Part shown: piece by piece, positions 1-5,070 of the stretch | Layout: every line of letters begins with the position of its first letter | Position numbering within the stretch: the stretch's first letter is position 1 | NCBI GenBank assembly: GCA_017627115.1 | Contig: JAGAHK010000303.1 | Span: forward strand, 1-5,070 | DNA: 5,070 nt | DNA from: Bacillota bacterium | GTDB lineage: Bacteria > Bacillota > Clostridia > Lachnospirales > CAG-274 | Reading direction: 5' to 3' | Notes under the pieces: model-generated | The model's input: the letters and a program-made list of their open reading frames with translations, nothing else | What the model was told of the DNA's origin: nothing | Databases searched by the model: none | Translations under genes and position numbers: made by a program

Positions 1-924
1 ATCGACAAACTTATAAACAAAATAAACGAAACGGGCAACCCGACAGTTGTAGGTCTTGATCCGCGCTTAAACTACATCCCCGAGTATATTACGGCGAAAT
101 ATTATGAAAAATACGGATACACAACAAAAGCAGCCGCAAAATCCATGCTTAAATTCAACAAGAAGATAGTTGATGCGGTATGCGATATCGTTCCTGCCGT
201 TAAACCCCAGATAGCTATGTATGAGCGTTACGGCATAGACGGTCTGAAAGCATATATCAAGACCTGCGAATATGCCAAATCAAAGGGACTTGTTGTTATA
301 GGCGATATAAAAAGAAGCGATATTTCTTCCACTGCCGAAGCCTATTCAGATGCTCATTTAGGCAGAGTGCGTGTGGGCGAGAATGAGTTTGAGCCGTTCT
401 GCCATGACTATGTAACGGTAAACGCTTACCTCGGTTCGGACGGCATCACGCCGTTTTTAAAGGACTGCGAGGCATATGAAAAAGGAATATTCGTGCTTGC
501 AAAGACATCAAATCCCAACAGCGGCGAGATACAGGACCTTATGGTAGACGGTATGACGGTATATGAAAAAATGGGTCTGCTCATCGAAAAATGGGGCGCT
601 GATTTTGTGGGTAAAAATGGCTATTCAAGCGTTGGCGCGGTAGTAGGTGCAACACATCCGCAGCAGGCAAAGAAACTGCGCGAGATAATGCCCCACACCT
701 TCTTCCTTGGTCCGGGCTACGGCGCACAGGGCGGCAAGGCGGAAGATCTGGCGGTTTGCTTTGACAAAAACGGCATAGGTGCGATAGTGAATTCCTCACG
801 CGGTATCATCGCAGCACATATGAAAGACCAATACAAGGACTGCTTTACGGACGAAAAGGACTTTGCCCTTGCCGCAAGACAAGCCTGCATTGATATGAAA
901 AACGATTTAAGGAGATGCATCTGA
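1..924 (+). CDS. pyrF: Orotidine-5'-phosphate decarboxylase, subfamily 2 type (5' partial)
   Basis: This cytoplasmic enzyme decarboxylates orotidine 5'-phosphate to UMP, the last step of de novo UMP synthesis. The frame is open from the first base, giving 307 visible residues before TGA at 922-924. Numbering from the first visible codon, I see the strand-1 motif VVGLDPR (17-22, Asp20), the catalytic signature GDIKRSDI (101-108, with Asp102, Lys104 and Asp107 as the expected charge network), a phosphate-binding glycine-rich loop GPGYGAQGG (237-245) and the late SSRGI motif (265-269, Arg267 expected to hold the phosphate). The length of about 300 residues and the insert around 120-145 fit the long subfamily 2 rather than the short Bacillus/E. 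coli type of about 230-245. The ATG at 145 is not the true start, because the conserved GLDPR motif lies upstream of it; the real start is probably a few codons before the window. Its stop overlaps the carA start, so the two are co-transcribed. No oddities were seen. Family assignment is from recalled motifs and is firm. Confidence 0.96.
   Translation: MDKLINKINETGNPTVVGLDPRLNYIPEYITAKYYEKYGYTTKAAAKSMLKFNKKIVDAVCDIVPAVKPQIAMYERYGIDGLKAYIKTCEYAKSKGLVVIGDIKRSDISSTAEAYSDAHLGRVRVGENEFEPFCHDYVTVNAYLGSDGITPFLKDCEAYEKGIFVLAKTSNPNSGEIQDLMVDGMTVYEKMGLLIEKWGADFVGKNGYSSVGAVVGATHPQQAKKLREIMPHTFFLGPGYGAQGGKAEDLAVCFDKNGIGAIVNSSRGIIAAHMKDQYKDCFTDEKDFALAARQACIDMKNDLRRCI
909..914 (+). promoter_or_regulatory. 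Ribosome binding site for carA
   Basis: AAGGAG lies inside the last codons of pyrF. It is 9 bases from the ATG at 924, a normal spacing, but directly abuts another in-frame ATG at 915, which leaves no spacer. It therefore decides the carA start in favour of 924. Because it lies within translated pyrF sequence, ribosomes finishing pyrF would pass over it, which fits coupled translation. Confidence 0.8.
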
Positions 925-2012
925 TGGAAAAAACTGTAAAGGCTGAACTTATACTTGAAAACGGCGTGCGTTTCAAGGGCAGCGCTTTCGGATATATCAA
1001 AGAGACCGTAGGCGAAGTTGTGTTTACAACGGGTATGACAGGCTATCAGGAAACACTGACAGACCCCTCTTTTGCAGGACAGATAGTCACAATGACCTAC
1101 CCTCTTATCGGCAATTACGGCATAAACCTTGAAGATATGGAAAGCCGCAAGCCGTTTTTAAAGGGCTTTATAGTACGCGAAAAGTGCAATGTGCCCAACA
1201 ATTGGCGCTGTGAGATGGAGCTTGACGGCTTTTTGAAGCAAAACCACATTATGGGACTTGAGGGCATAGACACACGCGCACTCACAAGAGTACTGCGCGA
1301 CAACGGTACTATGCGCGGCATTATAACAACACGCTTTGAAGACCTTACCGCAAGCCAGATAAAGCAGAAATTCGATACTTACACAAACGAATTTGCGGTA
1401 AAAGAAGTAACTATCGATGAAAAATATGTTATAAACGGCAGCGGAACACACCTTGCAGTGCTTGACTGCGGCATCAAAAAAGGCATACTGCGTGACCTTA
1501 ACAAGCGCGGCTGCAAGCTTACCGTTTTTCCTGCGTTCACATCCGCAGACGAGATATTGAGCGTTGAGCCCGATGCCATTTTCCTCGGCAACGGTCCCGG
1601 CGACCCCAAAGACATCCCCACGGTAATAGAGACCGTAAAACAGCTTATAGAAAGCGGCAAGCCCGTGCTTGGCATCTGTCTTGGACACCAGCTTATAAGC
1701 CTTGCTCTCGGCTGCAACACAAAAAGACTTAAATTCGGTCACCACGGCGGCAATCACCCCGTAAGGGACTGTCAGACAGGCAGAGTATACATCACAAGCC
1801 AGAACCATAATTTCGTTGTGTGCGATCTCACGGATGATGTCGAGCCTACTTTCGTTAATGTAAACGACGGCAGTATCGAGGGCATAAGACACAAAACACA
1901 GCCCATTTCTTCCGTGCAGTTCCACCCCGAGGCAAGCCCGGGACCTCTCGACACACAGGTGTTGTTTGACAGATTTTTAAAGATCGCAGAGGAGGCGAAG
2001 AAGAATGCCTAA
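924..2012 (+). CDS. carA: Carbamoyl-phosphate synthetase small subunit (glutamine amidotransferase)
   Basis: CarA hydrolyses glutamine and passes the ammonia through a tunnel to CarB for carbamoyl phosphate synthesis, feeding pyrimidine and arginine pathways in the cytoplasm. The 362-residue product is close to the family norm (E. coli about 380). The N-terminal CarA-specific domain shows [10 protein letters not shown] (40-49) and GIDTRALT (114-121). The class I glutamine amidotransferase domain runs from about 176 to 355, with GNGPGDP (222-228), the nucleophile elbow GICLGHQ (Cys252), [14 protein letters not shown] (292-297) and the HPE triad end (His334, Glu336). The Cys-His-Glu triad is complete, so the subunit should be active. 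I chose ATG 924 over the in-frame ATG at 915 because of the ribosome binding site spacing; the longer form would add only three residues (Met-His-Leu). It overlaps pyrF by one base and carB by eight, so all three probably lie in one transcript. No truncation or unusual composition was seen. Confidence 0.98.
   Translation: MEKTVKAELILENGVRFKGSAFGYIKETVGEVVFTTGMTGYQETLTDPSFAGQIVTMTYPLIGNYGINLEDMESRKPFLKGFIVREKCNVPNNWRCEMELDGFLKQNHIMGLEGIDTRALTRVLRDNGTMRGIITTRFEDLTASQIKQKFDTYTNEFAVKEVTIDEKYVINGSGTHLAVLDCGIKKGILRDLNKRGCKLTVFPAFTSADEILSVEPDAIFLGNGPGDPKDIPTVIETVKQLIESGKPVLGICLGHQLISLALGCNTKRLKFGHHGGNHPVRDCQTGRVYITSQNHNFVVCDLTDDVEPTFVNVNDGSIEGIRHKTQPISSVQFHPEASPGPLDTQVLFDRFLKIAEEAKKNA
1988..1995 (+). 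promoter_or_regulatory. Ribosome binding site for carB
   Basis: AGAGGAGG is a strong Shine-Dalgarno sequence inside the 3' end of carA, with 9 bases before the carB ATG at 2005. It supports that start, which also yields the typical CarB N-terminus [18 protein letters not shown]. Being embedded in carA and followed by an 8-base gene overlap, it suggests coupled translation of the two subunits. Confidence 0.85.
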
Positions 2013-5000
2013 GGACAATTCCATAAAAAAAGTGCTTGTTATCGGTTCGGGTCCCATAGTTATCGGTCAGGCAGCCGAGTTTGACTATTCGGGCACACAG
2101 GCCTGTGAATCCATCAAGGAAGAGGGAGTCGAAGTTGTACTTGTAAACTCCAACCCTGCGACCATAATGACGGATATAGGCATGGCACACTACACTTATA
2201 TCGAGCCGCTCACAATAGAATTTCTTGAAAAGGTCATTGCAAAGGAACGCCCCGACAGCATAATAGCAGGCATGGGCGGTCAGACAGGCCTTAATCTGAG
2301 CTGTGAGCTTTATGATAAGGGTATTTTGGATAAATACAATGTACGTGTTATCGGTACTTCAATAGAGTCTATAAAAGAGGGCGAGGACCGTGACAGCTTT
2401 AAGCAGCTTATGGAGCGCACGAACCAGCCTATAGTTGAAAGTGATATAGTAACGGATGTTGACTCCGCCATTCATTTTGCGGAGACCATAGGCTATCCCG
2501 TTATTGTGCGCCCAGCATATACGCTCGGCGGTACGGGCGGCGGCATAGCCGAAAACGAGGACGAACTGCGCGAGATATGTTCACAGGGTCTGCACCTTTC
2601 GCGTGTCGGACAGGTACTTATAGAAAAAAGCATAAAAGGCTGGAAAGAGATAGAGTTTGAGGTCATGCGTGACGGTGCGGGCAACTGTATAACCGTCTGC
2701 TCAATGGAAAATGTGGACCCCGTCGGCGTACACACCGGTGACAGTATCGTTGTTGCGCCCGCGCAGACACTTTCCGACCGTGAATATCAGATGCTCAGAA
2801 GTGCTGCTATAAACATCATCAACTCTATTGAGATAAAGGGCGGCTGCAACGTACAGTTTGCACTTGACCCCAACAGCTACAACTATGCGGTTATTGAGAT
2901 AAACCCCCGTGTGAGCCGTTCTTCCGCACTTGCATCCAAAGCCACGGGCTATCCTATCGCAAAGGTGGGCGCAAAAATAGCTCTCGGCTACAACCTTGAC
3001 GAGATCAAAAACGCAGTCACGGGCAAAACTTTTGCCTGCTTCGAGCCTGCTATCGACTATGTGGTGCTTAAATTCCCGCGTTGGCCTTTTGATAAATTCT
3101 TTGGTGCAAAGAGAACTCTCGGTACAAAGATGATGGCAACAGGCGAGGTAATGAGTATAGGCAAGAGCTTTGAAGCCGCACTTTTAAAGGGTGTGCGCTC
3201 GCTTGAAATAGGTCAGTACGGTCTTGAAAGAAAATCGAGCAAGCAGCGCGACCTTGAAGAACTGAAAAAACGTGTTCAGGTACCCGATGACGAAAGACTT
3301 TTCGACCTTGCGGAGATGTTGAGAAGAAACTACCGTGTTGAAAAAGTCTGTGAGATAACGGGTATGGATCTGTTCTTTATATCAAAGATAAAATCCATAG
3401 TCGATATGGAAGAAGAGCTTAAAACGATGAAGCTTGATGATTTCACGGAGGACAATCTGCGCTTCTTCAAGGAAAAGGGCTTTTCGGACAAGGCGATCAG
3501 CCGTTTTGTAGGTTGCACACCGCCCGATATATACGCTTTGAGAAAGAAATACGACATTATGCCCGTATTTAAAATGGTAGATACCTGTGCAGGCGAGTTC
3601 GAGGCTATGACACCCTACTACTATTCAAGCTATGACAGCGAGGATGAAGTGGTTGTCAGCAACAAGAAGAAAGTTATGGTTATCGGTTCGGGTCCCATAC
3701 GTATCGGACAGGGTATTGAATTTGACTACTGCTCCGTTCATTCCATAAAGGCACTTAAAAAGGCAGGTATTGAAACAATTATCGTAAACAACAACCCCGA
3801 GACCGTTTCAACCGACTTTGACACGGCAGACAAGCTTTACTTTGAGCCGCTTACGGAAGAAGATGTACTCAATGTTGTGGAGCGTGAGCGTCCCGACGGC
3901 GTTATCCTGCAATTCGGCGGTCAGACGGCGATAAAGCTTGCAAAGTTCTTTGACGAGATGAATATACCTATCTACGGCACAAACCCCGAACACATTGATG
4001 CCGCAGAGGACAGGGAAAAGTTTGACGAGATACTTGAAAAGCTGAATATAAGCCGACCCAAAGGCAAGGGTGTATGGACAGTCGAAGAAGGTACGGAAGT
4101 TGCCGAGAGTCTCGGTTTCCCCGTGCTTGTAAGACCCAGCTATGTTCTCGGCGGTCAGGGTATGGAAATAACCTACAACCGCGAACAGCTTATAAAGTAT
4201 TTGAGCGATGCCTTTGAAAAGGACAGCAAGAACCCCGTGCTCATCGACCGCTACCTTGCGGGCCGCGAGATAGAAGTTGATGCCATCTGCGACGGTACGG
4301 ATGTGTATATCCCCGGTATAATGGAGCATCTGGAGCGTGCGGGCGTACACAGCGGTGACAGTATATCAATATATCCGCCGCAGCACCTTACAGACGATAT
4401 AAAGGCGCAGATAATGGATGTTACAAAGCGAATCTCCGTTGCACTCAAAGTAATAGGCATGATAAACATTCAGTTCATAGAATACAAGGGTGAGCTTAAT
4501 ATCATTGAAGTAAACCCGCGTTCTTCAAGAACTGTGCCATATATCACAAAGGTCACAGGCGTACCCGTTATAGACATTGCAACACAGGTAATGCTCGGCA
4601 GCAAGCTTGCCGATCTCGGCTACGGCACGGGCATATGTGACGAGCCAAAGGTAGTTGCGGTAAAAGTACCCGTTTTCTCAACAGAAAAGCTGCCGCAGGT
4701 AGAAGTAAGCCTCGGACCCGAAATGCGTTCTACAGGCGAAGTGCTCGGTGTTGGCTACAATCTCCAGAATGCGCTTTATAAAGGTTTTATAGCAGCAGGC
4801 ATGACCATACCGCGTGCAGGCAGCACAATAGTTGCAACAGTAAGAGCGCAGGATCACGAGGTATTTATTGAGGCGGCAAAACGTCTTGAAAACCTCGGCT
4901 GCCGTTTTGTTGCCACAAAGGGCACTGCAAGAGCATTGCAAGAACACGGTCTTGAAGTAAAGCCCGTAAAGAAGATAAGCGAAGGTGTACCGAACATCAT

Positions 5001-5070
5001 CGACACTATCCGAAGCGGTGTTGTGGACCTGATAGTGGATATACCAAAAAAGGCAAACAACGCACACTCC
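2005..5070 (+). CDS. carB: Carbamoyl-phosphate synthetase large subunit (3' partial)
   Basis: CarB makes carbamoyl phosphate from bicarbonate, CarA-derived ammonia and two ATP. It has two homologous synthetase halves. The first (carboxyphosphate) half has [11 protein letters not shown] (11-21), GMGGQT (90-95) and an ATP-grasp domain with Arg129, Arg169, Glu215, His243, Gln284, Glu298 and Asn300, matching known E. coli ligands. A helical oligomerisation region follows (about 400-550). The second (carbamate) half has [11 protein letters not shown] (559-569), FGGQT and an ATP-grasp domain with Arg710, Glu755, His782, Gln823, Glu835 and Asn837. A C-terminal methylglyoxal-synthase-like regulatory domain begins near 930, with TKGTA (971-975) and Lys990. 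The frame is open to the window edge at 1022 residues against a usual length of about 1060-1075, so the missing end should contain the last part of the regulatory domain. No in-frame stop or frameshift was found on full translation. Both ATP sites look intact. Some predicted effector-contact positions in the last domain differ from E. coli: His951, Asp1012 and Pro1014. Confidence 0.98.
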   Translation, partial: MPKDNSIKKVLVIGSGPIVIGQAAEFDYSGTQACESIKEEGVEVVLVNSNPATIMTDIGMAHYTYIEPLTIEFLEKVIAKERPDSIIAGMGGQTGLNLSCELYDKGILDKYNVRVIGTSIESIKEGEDRDSFKQLMERTNQPIVESDIVTDVDSAIHFAETIGYPVIVRPAYTLGGTGGGIAENEDELREICSQGLHLSRVGQVLIEKSIKGWKEIEFEVMRDGAGNCITVCSMENVDPVGVHTGDSIVVAPAQTLSDREYQMLRSAAINIINSIEIKGGCNVQFALDPNSYNYAVIEINPRVSRSSALASKATGYPIAKVGAKIALGYNLDEIKNAVTGKTFACFEPAIDYVVLKFPRWPFDKFFGAKRTLGTKMMATGEVMSIGKSFEAALLKGVRSLEIGQYGLERKSSKQRDLEELKKRVQVPDDERLFDLAEMLRRNYRVEKVCEITGMDLFFISKIKSIVDMEEELKTMKLDDFTEDNLRFFKEKGFSDKAISRFVGCTPPDIYALRKKYDIMPVFKMVDTCAGEFEAMTPYYYSSYDSEDEVVVSNKKKVMVIGSGPIRIGQGIEFDYCSVHSIKALKKAGIETIIVNNNPETVSTDFDTADKLYFEPLTEEDVLNVVERERPDGVILQFGGQTAIKLAKFFDEMNIPIYGTNPEHIDAAEDREKFDEILEKLNISRPKGKGVWTVEEGTEVAESLGFPVLVRPSYVLGGQGMEITYNREQLIKYLSDAFEKDSKNPVLIDRYLAGREIEVDAICDGTDVYIPGIMEHLERAGVHSGDSISIYPPQHLTDDIKAQIMDVTKRISVALKVIGMINIQFIEYKGELNIIEVNPRSSRTVPYITKVTGVPVIDIATQVMLGSKLADLGYGTGICDEPKVVAVKVPVFSTEKLPQVEVSLGPEMRSTGEVLGVGYNLQNALYKGFIAAGMTIPRAGSTIVATVRAQDHEVFIEAAKRLENLGCRFVATKGTARALQEHGLEVKPVKKISEGVPNIIDTIRSGVVDLIVDIPKKANNAHS
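2038..2058 (+). repeat. Intragenic direct repeat, copy 1 (first half of carB)
   Basis: This 21-base stretch encoding VIGSGPI is identical to 3679-3699. The two copies sit at equivalent places in the two homologous halves of CarB and mark the ancient internal duplication of the gene. The match ends at the next codon on the 3' side and one base before on the 5' side. Identity probably reflects protein constraint plus shared codon preference. Confidence 0.7.
3679..3699 (+). repeat. Intragenic direct repeat, copy 2 (second half of carB)
   Basis: This is the partner of 2038-2058 at the start of the second synthetase half, again encoding VIGSGPI, in the same reading frame and 1641 bases (547 codons) downstream. 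It is part of coding sequence and not a mobile or regulatory repeat. Confidence 0.7.

Noticed and set aside
145..147. ATG at 145 as the start of pyrF
   Set aside because: The upstream 48 codons are in frame and encode the conserved GLDPR motif and the expected N-terminal helix, so the gene begins before the window.
1158..1925. A 255-codon open frame on the - strand, antisense to carA
   Set aside because: It is codon-aligned with carA, so it stays open only because carA has no TTA, CTA or TCA codons there (their complements are stops). Its product is rich in Cys, Tyr, Phe, Ala and Val with no recognisable motif, its start is GTG, and carA beneath it is clearly real.
3808..4350. A 180-codon open frame on the - strand, antisense to carB
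   Set aside because: It is codon-aligned with carB and explained by the same avoidance of TTA, CTA and TCA. No motif is recognisable, and carB encodes conserved second-half synthetase sequence throughout.
4678..5067. A 129-codon open frame on the - strand with many Cys and Tyr residues
   Set aside because: It is another codon-aligned shadow of carB, over the regulatory domain. The Cys and Tyr richness comes from complementing common GCA/ACA and GTA/ATA codons.
2005..5070. Possible frameshift or internal stop in carB
   Set aside because: Full codon-by-codon translation is open and collinear with known CarB domains to the last base; the missing end is simply the window edge.
1..5070. Internal promoter, terminator, PyrR-type attenuator or riboswitch
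   Set aside because: There is no intergenic space, and I saw no GC-rich hairpin followed by a T run. Operon control elements, if present, should lie upstream of the window.

Overview
The window lies inside a de novo pyrimidine biosynthesis operon of a bacterium. All recognisable genes are on the + strand and packed with no intergenic DNA. In order they are pyrF (orotidine-5'-phosphate decarboxylase, 5' end cut by the window edge), carA (small, glutaminase subunit of carbamoyl-phosphate synthetase, complete) and carB (large, synthetase subunit, cut at the 3' edge). Every base falls in one of these three reading frames, so no stretch is gene-free and no internal promoter, terminator, RNA gene, mobile element or CRISPR array can be supported.

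The host is most likely a Firmicute of class Clostridia, perhaps a Ruminococcus-like gut or rumen anaerobe. The reasons are strong AGGAG-type ribosome binding sites, base composition close to balanced (judged by eye, not counted), heavy use of ATA for isoleucine and CTT for leucine with few TTA or CTA codons, the long subfamily-2 type of PyrF, and the placement of pyrF directly before carAB. This taxonomic call is an inference from style, not from a database match.

Layout: positions 1-924 carry pyrF, open from the first base and probably missing only a few N-terminal codons. Its TGA shares one base with the ATG of carA (TGATG junction at 922-926). carA spans 924-2012, and its last 8 bases overlap the start of carB at 2005. 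carB then runs open to the last base, 1022 codons, and should need roughly 40-50 more codons to finish. I translated carB codon by codon and found no in-frame stop and no frameshift.

Working together: CarA releases ammonia from glutamine, and CarB uses it with bicarbonate and two ATP to make carbamoyl phosphate, the first precursor of the pyrimidine ring (and of arginine). PyrF carries out the last step, OMP to UMP. The operon therefore co-expresses the first and last enzymes of the route. UMP, the product of PyrF, is the usual feedback inhibitor of CarB through its C-terminal domain, most of which is visible here. The junctions point to translational coupling, which would help keep the CarA:CarB subunits balanced.

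Nothing here looks like a previously undescribed system. The points most worth a second look are substitutions at predicted effector-contact positions in the CarB regulatory domain and the tight pyrF-carA coupling.
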